In this document: positions 33,811 to 47,800 of the stretch, one piece after another
Layout of the letters: each line of letters begins with the position of its first letter
How positions within the stretch are numbered: position 1 is the stretch's first letter
Assembly: GCF_039555335.1 (NCBI RefSeq)
Contig: NC_092637.1
Coordinates: 46,269,613 to 46,333,612 of the forward strand
Origin: Amphiura filiformis
Lineage: Eukaryota > Echinodermata > Ophiuroidea > Amphilepidida > Amphiuridae
Length of the DNA stretch: 64,000 nt
Direction of reading: 5' to 3'
Notes under the pieces: generated by a model
Seen by the model: the letters and a program-made list of their open reading frames with translations, nothing else
Database searches by the model: none
What the model was told of the DNA's origin: nothing
Position numbers and translations under genes: made by a program

Positions 33811-34099
33811 GTATAACCTAACATTTAAATGTTATTTAACGTTTTGACTAAAACCAAAAAGGTTTATATCCTTTAAAAATATTTTGTGTGTGCTAGGTAG
33901 TTCAACCGTAGACTCTTAAGTTCAATCTACTTTTGTCCTGTTAATCACGGTCCCGTTAGTAGTTGTTATATATATAGCTAAGTTCATATTTCACTTAATG
34001 CATCCGACTGTGAAAATAACGTATTACATATGTTTTGCGTTTCGGTATTTGATCGCATTGTAATTTCAGGATTTCTAGTCGAGTGCAGGTGTTTTGCTT

Positions 34100-34375
34100 T
34101 TTATTTACGAATTTAAGCTCGTTAATTTTACCATCGTCAAAATTGACACACCGTATCAAGAACAAAGTCAACCATTTCAGAAATTTGAGACACTCATTCA
34201 CGGCTTGTGAGCACCCGCTACCGTTTCAGCCGTTACTTGTCGAGTTATTTTGTGCTTATTTACCGATTCGTTTGAGCTCCAAATTGACACACCGTATTAA
34301 GAACAAAGTCAATCATTTCAGAAATTGTAGACACCCTTCACCGCTTGTGAGCACTTGACAGCGTTTCAGCCACCG
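34100..34375. repeat. Two-copy tandem repeat, 141-bp period
   Basis: AAATTGACACACCGTAT is at 34140 and 34281, with GAACAAAGTCAA and CACGGCTTGTGAGCAC or a variant in both. Confidence 0.75.
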
Positions 34376-35296
34376 TAACGTTTGAAAATATTTCAGATAT
34401 GTTACTTGTATACAAAGTAAGACAATTAACCATAAAGCATATATTTTCCCAAAGCAGTACTTAACTTTTTATCAGACTAAATAGTCAACTAATATACTGT
34501 TGAGCTGTCTAATGGTTAAAGTCAAAAGTCATACAGGGGTCATGGGTCATTATGAGACAATCGACATGAGCCACAGCATTGCTTGCTGTTATTGTGGTCT
34601 AAGGGGCTGTGCAATAATTATGAGCCCGGGGAGGGTAAATTTGAGGGGGGCGAGAAAATGTTGGCGAGCCGAAGGGGGGGCAGGCAATTTTGGCCAGCCG
34701 AGAGGGGGCAAGCGATTTTGGTGGGCCGTTTACAACAAGGCTCATTATTCCGAAGGGTCATTACTCCAAAGGTTCATTATTCCGAATTTAAAACTAGGCT
34801 CTTTTATTCCGAATTTAAAATAAGGCTCGTTATACAACGGTCATTTCCTATACATGTCCTATACCACCTGGTTCTTTAAAATAGATAGATAGCGCCATCA
34901 TCCCTTTAAAAGCCTTTTACATTACACAAGTATGAATTATTTACAAAAACAAATAGTTTGTTTATTGTGTTACAATGCTTAATCTGTACAGGTAGAATGG
35001 TTAGGGGGAATTCCCTAATTGGTAGTGGTGGTGGTACATGGTGAGAATATTAAGGCTATAATCCGTCTGTCGTGCGTTGACATGCAGCATTCGTCATCAC
35101 ACGGAATATTATCATTATGTCGGATTCATTTGACATCGGTGCATGGCAATGCCACGTTGACGGTCATGACCCCCAAAAAATCGGATTCCCCCTTAAAACG
35201 TCCAATCCTATCTAGCGTAAATATCGTACGGTCCCTTATGTTACAACATATTGCTGTTATATAGAGGTGATAAACCCTATCCTACAATTATTATAG
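34376..35296. other. No gene seen
   Basis: G-rich segment at 34600-34730 begins GGGCTGTGCAATAATTATGA, a motif also present at about 61700 (GACAATAATAATTATGAGCC). It is followed by three TTCCGAA-containing short repeats. Confidence 0.4.
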
Positions 35297-35302
35297 TTTA
35301 TT
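35297..35302 (-). terminator. Candidate polyadenylation signal of gene C
   Basis: AATAAA on the minus strand, about 130 bases after the gene C stop codon. First such signal downstream of the stop that I found. Confidence 0.45.
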
Positions 35303-35434
35303 TGAATGAATGCATTATCGAAAACACCACCCAGTCAGAGTTGGATCCCGGAGTTGGATTCACTTCCGTGGGTGTATACGCGAGCGTTGGTCGCGTATTG
35401 TACTACGGGCATTTGGCATGTTATGCTCAGTCAA

Positions 35435-35646
35435 TTACTGTCTCTGTTTTCGTGGTTTGCCTCTGCCACCACCTCCACCACTGCCTTGTCTCCTAGTAGT
35501 TGTAGGTGATGTTGTCTTTGGCGAAGTTGGTCTTGGTGTAGTCTCTGTGCATTCGCCTTCAACAAATGTTATACGACCTTCTACGTATCGGTTTATGGGA
35601 GTAAAACGCGCGATGTAATCTGCCAACACATCTTCTCCTAGATCAC
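35435..35646 (-). CDS. Gene C last exon with Thr/Pro, Gly and basic tail
   Basis: Acceptor ATACAACAG. Family part DVLADYIARFTPINRYVEG then RITFVEGEC. Where A and B stop, this exon goes on: TETTPRPTSPKTTSPTTT, RRQGSGGGGGRG, KPRKQRQ, stop. The Thr-rich part could be O-glycosylated and the end is strongly cationic. Confidence 0.85.
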
Positions 35647-35824
35647 CTGTTGTATATTGAAAACAATAAATTCAATATTGTGCGCGTGAATGAGTAATTA
35701 CGTGTGGGTGTGTGCGGTATGTGCGCGTGTGAGGGAAGTGCGTATATTGTGTTTTGTTGCGCTCACAAGTCATAACCAGTGATTACATCATTATTGCCTT
35801 CAAAACTGTGCCTACCAGGGAACG

Positions 35825-35870
<46 letters not shown>

Positions 35871-38800
35871 TAAGATAAATAAACGCACTATGCAAAGCCT
35901 CTAGGCGCTGAACATAATTACGGAAAAAGATCAACTTAAACCAAGGGTTATGCGATGGTGCGCTTCTTGTCTTACGAATGAAGTGCCGATTGTTTCATAA
36001 CGTGATTTAACAGGGCAATCAGACCCCCATATATGTGTTTATAAATAAGCACAAGTACACGCGCTACAAGTACCGAACTGCTTTTGCTGGTATCGCTTAT
36101 CAACGTTGACAGCATTTATTTAAAAACTTCATCAACAATATCAATATCACAGTATTCTACAGATGTCACATGTGCTGCCTTTGTATTCACTTACCAGCAA
36201 CATAATTTTCACCTTCATTTGTAACAACCTCATAGCCATTACCACCCTCGCCTATAAATGACGGCATGATGACTTTATACACTTTGTCGTCATCGAGAGG
36301 CTCATAGTAAGACTGTAAGCAACCAAGATACTTCAATACTTGAACATCAACAACTCGTCCATCGTATGGTTCTTGGCATAGGTCATAGGTTACTTTCAAT
36401 CCTAAAACAGATTAAAGAATATATTATACAAATATCACCTGCCCATGAATGTGATTGATTGGGTATTACATTATTCTTTCAAGATTCACGATTTCACACC
36501 ACCAAAAAGTATTATATGGTTGTGCGCCCTGAATGCATTTCTCAGAAAAACCGATAGATGGCCTAAAGTAAGCATTAAATTGAGCAGAAATTTGCATAAC
36601 TTTGGCTAAATTTGGATAGGTCATGATAAGTAATATCAAATCCTGAAAATGTGCCTCAGATGGGAGAGATCGAGTATTTTTTAATGATTTTAGCAGCCTT
36701 TTCTATACAGAAACACTGGCATGATTTTGGATGTCGTGCCAGTAGTAAAAAATAATGACGGTCAACCTATATTTTTCCCAGTCAGAGGGATCAGGCTAGG
36801 GTGTTTTCTTGAGGCAAATTTAGTACATATCTCTATGGAGATTTATTTGGTGGTGTGAGATCTGCAAAGTTAAACATTAAGAGTTAAATTCGGGTAAACT
36901 AATAGTGTAAAGATATATTCACCGCGTGAATATATCTTTCCAACATTACACAATAAACAAAAAAGAGGGAATGTTACAATAAAAAGGCATTTCGTGATCC
37001 ACAGCCTCATCACCCACTTTTCTCAAAATAAAATTGAGATTTTTATATCACTGGGTACCTCTGGCTACATAATGTTTATGTACAAAATATTTCTTGCAGA
37101 TCAATTCGTTTAGCAAAGATATCGTGAAATTTGAATTTCGTTCTGGATATGTACTGAAAAATGTCATAAAAAGAAGATGCTAGGATCACGAAATATTCCT
37201 TTAAGTTATTACACCAAACGTTGACTATTACGTAATGAACCATACCAGCTACTTGAAGAAACCATCCTGAAAGGAACCTACTCCGGCAGATACTGCTTGT
37301 TCCAACATCTCCCTTACATATCGGCCTTCTAACTCAACAGAGTCAAATGTATTACTGAAAGGTAATACTGCTTTGATGTCACTCTCATAATAAATATCAC
37401 CTGAAGAGGGTAGTAAAAACAACAAATAAAATAAAAACAATAAAAACAGCAAGCTAGTGGCCATAGCTTTGCATTTAACATGTAGAGTCACTTTACAGGA
37501 ATTAAAATGGTATATGGTTTGCGGACGGCGTAGAAAGCAATACCGATATCCAATTTTTGATTGATCATTCAGTGAGTTTATATATAAGCATAATTGGATC
37601 AGGGAAACGACATCCGCATGCAGCACCTCGTGCCGTCGGTATCGCCGGTATCGGCGACGTAACTTGTGTTGTTACTTAGGTTGCATCTTCATATTATATT
37701 CTGATTCAGTTTCCTCCCATACCAAGATATTCAATAAGTGTCCGCATTATTTTGAGACTATTTTTAATCTTCCTTGCATAAATTTACATAAGAAAATTGT
37801 ACCATATGGTCCAGGTATGGCATACCTTCGTTAATGTTATCCCTGATCCCACCTCCATTCATGAACGCAATTATTGAAGCGTTTAGCGCTTCTTCTTCTG
37901 TCAATGACTCCAAACACTTCCAAATCATGGCATCGGCGAGTAGATTACCAAGATTACACTCCTGTTGACGGCATGGTATTATAGGGTTGTTCCTTGGTGT
38001 ACCTCCACCTTCCAGGAAAACGTCAGCTCTTCCCACTATAACAGGATCATTAGGATTAGAGATTGGCTCAGCCCATTCCATGATCTCCTCAAGCAAAGGT
38101 GGATCTAAGTGTCATTTGATAGAAAAAAAGAACACGATGCCAAAAAAATATACTTAAAATCTTTGTTCACTTTGCCAACAGACAGCTCTACTACCCTGGG
38201 GAAAAATGACGGTGTGCATCATCCAGAAGTTTTATTCATGGCTATAAGGCGCTGCACTTTTATTCTGCATTCTGTTGTTATTTTGTAATGTTAGGTAGAA
38301 TAACGTTTAAGATCTTATATTATCTACGTGTTTGATCCCGAAATGTCTTGTGGGATTCCAATGCTGTTAAAGTTCTCTTTATCTATTTACCTTGCTCAAC
38401 ATCTTTGTCCAGTAGAATTGGTCCACCATTAAAATCTTCGACCTTTCCCTCTTCGTCGAAGGTCACGTCAAGACGTCCCAAGTATTTCGCAGTATGGTAT
38501 CCATGTACAATAAGGACTTTCCCGTTCGGGTCATCATTAGGGGTAATTACTATGGGGTATGGTTCCAAATTGAAGTTTTCAGGCACGTCCACAGGTGGAG
38601 AACAGGACGTACAATCATCTAAATACATTGTGAAGGGAATCATAGAACGATTAGATTAGAATAAAAATATAGTTTAGATATAGGATTGAATGTCAAAGTT
38701 GAGTGATCACATAATTATTGGGCTATTCAAATTGAAATATACACCCCTTTGGAAGATTTTGGAAATATCTTCCACAGGGGGAGTATGAATTTCAAATTAA

Positions 38801-41800
38801 GTAGCTCCATTTGAATTTCGTGCACCCTCTGATATAGACCAGAATCTTCAACCGAGGGAGGATGAGATAACATGCTAATTCCATTTGAAATGCATACTCC
38901 CGTGGTGGAAGATATTTCTAAAATCTTCCACAGGGGGAATGTAGATTTCAACTGGAATAGCCCATTATACATTACAGGACACTTAGAAATTTATCCATTT
39001 GTACTTAATTTGTCCCTGAGATTATTATTTGTACATTATTTGTCCCTGTATATGCTTGTCATACAACCAGAGGCGCTAACTAAATTAGGAATAAGTTACT
39101 TCAGCTGCTTTTGTCCCAGAGGATGATTTAAGGAAGCCCCATCATGCACTGCAAACGTGTTATCAGCAGAGTTTCAACTGCCACTTTACTTTTCAAATCC
39201 CATTGAATTCTGTGCAAAAGACGTTGTTTAAGAATTGTGCGTGTGTCATTATTAGTTGGTCGATTTCAGATCTAAAGTGATGTATGCATGAAGGATAATT
39301 CACACCTTCTGTAGGTAACATAAAATGTGAAATCGACCAGCATTGTGAATGCGTTTTTATTGTAAATATATCAGTCCAAATTCAAATTTAACCATGGCCG
39401 TCAATGCACTGTGCGAGCAGCAGTCGTGTCATGTTCACTCACACAGCTGTGCTAACCGCAAGTCAACACAGTGGCGTGGTGGGAAGTGCTTAAATCATCC
39501 TCTGCTTTTGTCCCATCCGGACTTCCGGGAAGCGACTTTTGTTTGTCATGTTGGACTCTTTTAGGATGCAGAATGATTAATGATTTATTTCCGGTAAGGC
39601 TTTTGTCATATCGTCCGTCCAATTTACCTGTTGATTAACAACCATTTTGCCCTGATTTTGCTCGATAAACAGCAAGTTACCGCTTCGGTCTGTTTCTACA
39701 GAAAACGAGGTTTCCGTTGACGTTGAAAAGGCGTTGCAAAAAGGCGTTGGAGGCTGTTTTCCATATCGTTTCCATAACGGTATTTGGCTCTGTAGAAACA
39801 CGCTCAAAGTTATTTGCCTTTGTCATTATAATTCGCGATGTTTTATTTGTTCATTTTTCGTTAAGTAAGTCAAATCTTATCAGTGCTTTGATTGACTTGA
39901 CTTAACATATGTGTACATATGTGTACACCTTGGCATCGAATGCTTACCATCATACTGGTATATATCCAATCCACCAATCACGATGATATCAACACCAGAA
40001 ATGGTACGAGCAATCTCAGCAACTTCAGTCTCCTCTACACCAGATCCGGAAGACTGACCGAGAACAATGATCTTGTTGACGCCCATTGATGTCAATGCGT
40101 CCACTTCTGTTTGGATGGCCTCGATTGGATCATCCAAGACGTTCGCTGTAAGAGATTAATAATGTAAGCATCAGCTCTACTACTTTAAATGCCAAGATAC
40201 GTGGTTCTCACGTCCATACGTTCATAAAATAAGATACTGATTGCATTCTATAATGAACTGCCCAAGTCGTTTTTGTAAACACGTATTTCTTTGATATGAT
40301 TAAATTAGATGATTAAAATAAAAATCATTTTAAAATGGAGAGCTTGGCCATATATTACCCAAACTTAATACAAAGAACACATTACACTACATGAACTGGC
40401 ATTGCAGTAGGCCTACTCGGTTATGTGAAGTCAGCACTGGTCCCTTATAAGCGAGTGGCAAGTATCATATACTTTGGTATTAAAATCTCTTATTCTGTCA
40501 TGTGAAAGTTCAATAACCACAACAATTATTCTTTCACACTGTCTTGTTCCATGCCCAAGGACAAAATAAATGGCATGTGGCGAAATTTATCTTGAAAACT
40601 AAAGCAAGTACCATATGTTACACTATGAACTTGTCAAGACCCATTGAAACTCATTATCCTAGGTCAAAAAACAGACGATGACTGCCCATTGAATTGCTAT
40701 GAACGTAGATGCCTTCTGAACGTTAAGGGGTCGGTCTGTATTGTCTCAAATATCTCCGAAATGGGAGAAAACTGCCATGTTTGCTGTGAAATTTTGCCTA
40801 GCAATATCTATCTCAGGTGCAAAATTTATGGTGCACATGAAAGAATGAAGTCTTTAGATTAATATTTTAGCAATCTTAATATTATTAGTTGATAGGAAAT
40901 TCTTCAAATATGCCTGTACATATAACGACGCATAACAGCCCACGCAGTTTTTTATAGGTGAACTTTTTTCGAGCAGTCCGTGTTGGACGATGACCCTATC
41001 TTTTTGCCGAGGTATTTACAGGACCTTGAAATAAGAATTATGATAGATATTTGCGACTTCGGAATGCAACGAAGGCATGTTTGAAGCTCGTCAATACACA
41101 AAATACTACCTGATTTTACACTCTCGTCGACCACTGTCTGGGGCATGTTATTTTGTTACTCTAAATTCAACAAAATTCCAATTTTTCAGGCAAAAAGACT
41201 TCTAGAGATACCATCCTACATGTCCATGTTCGATTTATGGTAATACAATTAACCAATTTTTAAATATCAATTTGTTTAGATTCACGGAAGCCATATTTTG
41301 TACATTTTCGACAGTAACGAGTTAACGCCAATTTTGGTACAAATTTGTCAGTTTTGCCAAAGTTATTTATCCGGTTAACTAACGAATACCAAGGTTCATA
41401 GGCGAGCTATAGCGCTATGTTATTTAACCACTTTTACTTACGATTATTTTCATGATTCCGTTTGAGAACAAATTAATATAATTCCTTATGGGTCTCCAAC
41501 TTCCCCTGTCTTCAAGCTTCTTCACACGACTATAATTGAGACCGAATTGAAAAGACTAGTTTGCGTATGACGTCCTGTCAACCAGACCAAAAATGCCGTA
41601 CTGCGCAGGTCAGTAACCAATCACGTCTCGCCTTTGCCCTGACGTCAGACGCAAACTAGTCTTTTTTAATTCGGTCTTCAATTATAGCCATGTTTTATGG
41701 AGTGTTGCCAGACAAGTCAAAAGCAAATTGGGACAAATCGGCACTAAATATGGCCCGTAACTACACTCAATATATCACCCAAATGTCCATGTTATTTAGG

Positions 41801-44800
41801 GTACAATGTTAATGTAAATAAATTGTAATATACAATATTATTTTAAAACAGTGTTTAAAATGTTCTAAGGTGCGTATGCGCGATTCTTTCTTCCGTTTGA
41901 GTTTTAGTGTATATACCTATAATGTATTGACAATCAATTCATAAGAAGCCCAAAGTTAATACCAACACTGCAGCGCTGGCAATACGACCAATTCTGTAAA
42001 ACGATATGACATGAAATCGTTCCGCTTGATTTATCAGGTCTATAAAGGTGACAAAGGAACAGGTCTCTAGTTTGATTCCACAACCATTCAAACCGATCTC
42101 ATGTTTTATTGTATTATCATGTATTAAAATGAGGATGGCTATGTCATAAATAGACCGGAACAATATAACCGTATACTACCACCTGTATTGAAGGACAGTT
42201 CTAAGATACAGGGTGTTCCAGAATGATCTATACCGTGTTTGAAAAATTAATCAAAAATGTATTTAATTTTAGTACCGGTACATGGAATACAATGACATAA
42301 ATGTCACCCACTTATTGTGTTATTTTCATTGCAAAAACTTGATTCGTTTTGGCGTGATATTGATATTCTTAAAACTGGACAAAAATTGCACGTATGTAAC
42401 TTACAGCACAGGCTTCATAAGCACAAGACATTGCTGCTTCATCACTATCGCCCAGACGTAGACCTAGGCCTACTTTGCAATATATATAGTGTAGAAATCA
42501 TTCAGTTGTCAAAGGAGATACACCAAATTTGGCACAAATGTAGAGCTTGAAACACTGAATAATTCTTAATATTGATTTAAGTGACCTTTTTCATGTGTTT
42601 TCAATATTAGTCCCGATATTTTTGCTGAATTAAAAAAAAAAATTGCGATAAATTTTACGCCAAAAATGTAATTCTTATAGAGGATATAACTTGTTCAAGA
42701 AAAACTTGCTGCAAATGTAATCTTCACCTTTTCCTAGTTGTGTGTTTGCCAATATACATAAATACATGCTGTGGCACAAGGACGAATCTTCTCTATAATA
42801 TTTTTATAATAGGCCCCTAAATCAATCTCTGCCGGCATTTCAAATGATGAAACTCACACACCGCAATCATTATTTTCGAAACTGCCGCCAAAGACGACAC
42901 ATGCAGTATTAGGTAAATCAAGCTTAACAAATCCTTTATACCATGCATGCTAGTAATCGATAGATCATAACAAAATTAGCTGCAAAACTTTTTCCAAATA
43001 ACTTTGTGCTGAACGGTCATTCATTATTTTCATAATAGATTGTATTGTCAAAACTTAAACTTCACCATTGTACGCAATATTCTGTAATTTCTTTTAGAAA
43101 CATTCGATCTTTAAAATCTTAAATTACCAAAAAAGCTAAATATAGGGGCCTATGTAATATTTAGAACTCAAAACAATACGACTGATAACAATGCTACCTA
43201 CAAAATTCAACTTTCCCGGTATGGATCTTTCTGGGACACCCATCCAGCTTAAGATGACAGCGAGACAGGATTCTCTAGATCGATTACACGGCCATTCATA
43301 CCTATTACCTGTTTTAGGAACAAACCAAAAATCGATGACGTCTTATAAACGAAACCAGTTTCGTTTAAGGGGTAGGGGGTAAAAATACTCGATTACGTTT
43401 GTACAAAAACATCGGTCTGAAGAATGTTTCATTATTATTATTATGTCAAAATTTCCAACATTTCATTATTACGTTTCTGGCATGGAGGGAGGGGGTCGGC
43501 TGAGAAACGAAACTAGTTACGTTTATTGGAAGTCATCGATCTGTTGGTTTGTTCCCTTATTGTAACCTTATAGAGGCCAGACTTTTATTTGAATGATAAT
43601 GGCTCTGTCACGCCGTACTGATTACCCTCTGTACGGAATGTTACATCACAATCTTGATCGACTTGACAACAGGTACACCCCGGTACAAATAATTGTAAAT
43701 GGTGGAAAGTCGTATTTATGACAAAATGATTAAAAAGTGATACTTTTAGGTATTATTCTGTTAGTTTCTGTTTGGCAAATCATAAATACTCACGTGTTTT
43801 GGTCAAAATGGCAATAATCTTTTTTCTACCCCTACCCACCTGAAATAGCTAAACACAACCCTTAAGATAATAAAAATAGTTATAGATGATCAGATTGATT
43901 GGTCTAAGTATGTACGATCCATGATTCATAATCTCATTAATAAACGCGATGCGTGCGATCCAATCATATTTTATTATTTGTGAAAACGCGAACGCAAATC
44001 GAGGTCATTAATATCTCACAATTGACCGCAAAATGCGTAATTGTTCCAATGTCGCACACAATTGACTTCTGCGTGCGCCGTATTGTGCGTCCAACGAACT
44101 GGGTGCGCGCTGGCTGCCGTATTTGGATTGCGCGCTACCAAGTATTTGCACAGATTCTGATACGCACTTTTGTTATTGGTCGTTTTGTTTTAGCCTGATC
44201 GATTTTGGGAAAGGGAAGATGTAAGAATTATTTATTTTTACAAACTTTTGAGGAAAATTTTGTGTTATTTTGTAAAGTTAAAAGATCAAAGTGACGGTTA
44301 TGAATGAGGTTAATAACTTTGCATCGGTTATATGTCGGGCATTGTATCTAAACATTTTGCTTTGGACCTCGGAATATCCCTCGGGGCTGCGCCCCTCGGG
44401 ATATTCCTCGGTTCCAAACGCACAATGTTTAGATTCTTCACAATGCCCTACAAATAACCGATGCGCAGTTATCAACCTCTAATTAATGTCTCGCCAATTT
44501 TCCTACTCACCAATATTTCCCATTCCATTGAACGCTTGTGACCCATAGCCAATGACACCAACTCGCTCATCACCAAACATCTTCACAGCACTCTTACCAA
44601 TGCGTCTCTGTAAGGCTGGTGCCGTTGTAGAATTGAAGTTGGCACTTAGTACGTCGAAAGTTGCTTCATCTAAGAAGATTCCCAGGAAAGCTGGACCAAG
44701 AAGAAACTCTTGATTTCCTAGCGTCTGTAAAAATTATGTTATTTGATCAGTGAGCGAACGGTGGTGATACTTTACTGTCATCATACGAAAAATAACGGGT

Positions 44801-47800
44801 CGAAAATTGAAAGGAACTGAAGCTATATCTCCATTCTTATTTATGAGGCCGGTCTCATAGATAACTTTTCAGGTTGGCCCCTGTTGAAAAGTATACAGGA
44901 CACATGCCAGCTATTATATGTGAGAAATGCCACGGGTCCGCAAAAATGTTTATAATCTGGTAAGACGTTTTGGGCAATTTAGTGAAAAATCGGTATTTTC
45001 AAATCAAATCAGAAATAATGGCAGTTGGACATTATTTGTTAATACATGCACAGACAAAGTTTTCTCTGGTTTCAGTGCCGGCAGATTATACGATTTACTG
45101 TTACACTTTGATTTGGATCACCCAGTTTACTGATTTCAAAATGGCTGCCAAATCCCATTAAATTACGTGTTAAGGCTTAAAACATGTACAAATTAATGCA
45201 AACTATTAATACAAAATATTATCGTTGTAAAGATGTCGAACACCATCATACTGGCGGGCTCCTTTGTTCAAAGGAAAAGTTAAAAATGCAGCACACTGAT
45301 GCGTTATATGCACATGATAAATTTGTATTTAAACTCTACAGAAAACAACTATTGCTTAAATGGGCTAATTATGCAAATGTTTTATATTGCAATTCTGGTA
45401 GTATTAAAATTTGTATGCATTTTTACAACATTTGGTTGCTAAAACGACCAGCTAAGTTTTGGTTTTTAATTAAAAATTATATTTTTCACCTTTGGCATAC
45501 TTCATTGTTCATAGTATTAAAATAAATGCGGGTCTAACAATGTTGATGCTCGAATTAGCAACATGGAAAATATCGGAATTGAATAGGATAGTTGTTGAAT
45601 CTTGACAAGCATGTCAAGACAGCCAGCATTGATAGAGTTAGGGCTTCTAGGCCGTTGTCTGAGACAGATCCCATATGTCTGAAGTTACTCTTAATGTAGT
45701 AGACCATCATGAAACTTGATAAAAATGTTAGGGTAGACTTTGCGCAACCCAACAATAAACTCCGCTAGAGGGTGCTTTCAAAACGACTGTCAAATCCCAT
45801 TGAATTACCTGTTAAGGCTCAAATAAAAAATGTACATGTTATGCCGCTTTCAATATTGCATTAGGTGATATGCTATGGGAAACCATATTGCGTTTTTGGC
45901 TACATCCTGACGGATTCATACAAGCTGAAGCTGAGCCTTAAATACTCTGGAATTTGCAGAACTTGCAACGCGGAAAGCTTTTTTTCCAGCAAATGTACCT
46001 AATATTAGCACATTTTGCACAGTTCCATTAAAGGGCAGGTCTATTGCAAAAACAACATCATATCATTGGCAAGCTAATATTATAAGGACAATGAAAATGA
46101 CTCCTTTTTTGAGAAAATAAGACGTGTAAAATTCCGCAAATACCAACTTAAGCGGTGAGTTCCTTCGAACGAGACAGATTTGGCCTAGAAAAAAGGTGAC
46201 GCCATGAAATGAGATGTGCCCGCTTTGAGAAAAGGGACTATAAACGCTCTCAATGGACAGAACGTATACTGTTGTCGTTCACAGAAAAAAACTGTAAATT
46301 AAGTAAATTTAATGGTTTTAAACATATGGATAAAATCAGCCGCTTCTTTAAAAAAAAAAAATATATTAGTAAATTGTGATATTACAATTCATATGTATAT
46401 CAATATCATGAGAAATATTAGGCCTAAAAAATAAATAAATAATTTGAGCTTAGAATTTCATCGTGATCCATCTGTGACTAGCATATAAACCGTGTTAAGT
46501 CCACAAACTCATGTATCTGATTTCCCTGTGCGATATTCAGTTGGATGAAATATTACAAATCAAACGCAATACTGGGTGAGCTTTGTTTCCGAAATGAGAA
46601 CAATAGTCTGCATATTGTTATGCAGCATTGTTATGGTAAATAATAGTATAACTCATTGCTGCTAATGTCAAACTTGTCACACAAGTAAATGAGAGCATGA
46701 TGTAGTGTCCGCTTCATTTACTTACGTTATAGCCCGCTGCCTTGAAAATTAATTTTGCTTCAAACGGGGGAAGAACACGTACGAGCCTGAATTTACCCAC
46801 ACAATTTCTCTTTTTTCAGGAGAAATACGCATAAAAAAAGATGCAACGAGTGTCAACTTGTAATGTAATAATAATTATTCTCTTCGAATAGAGATAAACT
46901 TGTTTTTGCAATAGACCTGACCTTTAAAACGCGCTTAGAAACTGGTCTGAGAGCCATATCTGGCATAAGCAATTCCTCAACCTCTACAAACCCAGAGTTA
47001 GATTCAGTACTCGGGGGTCAGGAGACAAAAAGGAGACCTCATGTAGCATGGCTAGATGGAGTAGCTTATCCAAACAGAACCCTTTGTTATGATGGTAGAT
47101 ATAGTTCCTCAGTTGCATGGTCCATCGTTTTGCATGGAGTTGAGGTGCCATGCCATCTTTTTGGACTTGTACCAGATATTCCTCAGTTGTAGTCAAGGGC
47201 GGCAATCCGAAGTTGTTTGTGCAGCCGCGGATCCAGAGAGAAAAAAATACGGGGGTGGGGGCGCAAAATACATGAGATTTCTAGAGGGCGACGAACTATA
47301 ATGTAATAATAATTATTCTCTTCGAATAGAGATTAGCTTGTTTTTGCAATAGACCTGACCTTTAAAACGCGCTTAGAAACTGGTCTGAGAGCCATATCTG
47401 GCATAAGCAATTCCTCAACCTCTACAAACCCAGAGTTAGATTCAGTACTCGGGGGTCAGGAGACAAAAGGAGACCTCATGTAGCATGGCTAGATGGAGTA
47501 GCTTATCCAAACAGAACCCTTTGTTATGATGGTAGATATAGTTCAGTTGTAGTCAAGGGCGGCAATCCGAAGTTGTTTTTGCAGCCGCGGATCCAGAGAG
47601 AAAAAAATACGGGGGGCACAAAATACATGCGATTTCTAGAGGGCGACGAACTATATGGCCGCGAAGAAATCATGGCGTCAGCTTGCGCGACGCAGGGGGT
47701 GTCTGAGGGGGATGTGGCTCCTTCAGAAGTGAGAAACTTTTGCAAAATTAAGACCAAATTGAAGCCATTTGGTGGACCATTTTGACACTATTATTGTGTA

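Noticed and set aside
37253-37400. Alternative donor in gene C exon 6 (AA|GTAGCT) to explain the stop
   Set aside because: It would leave phase 2, but exon 7 needs phase 1; a one-base deletion explains frame and phase together.
45184-45525. 113-codon plus-strand ORF
   Set aside because: Inside gene C intron 1, AT-biased, no recognisable domain, no signal peptide or splice context.
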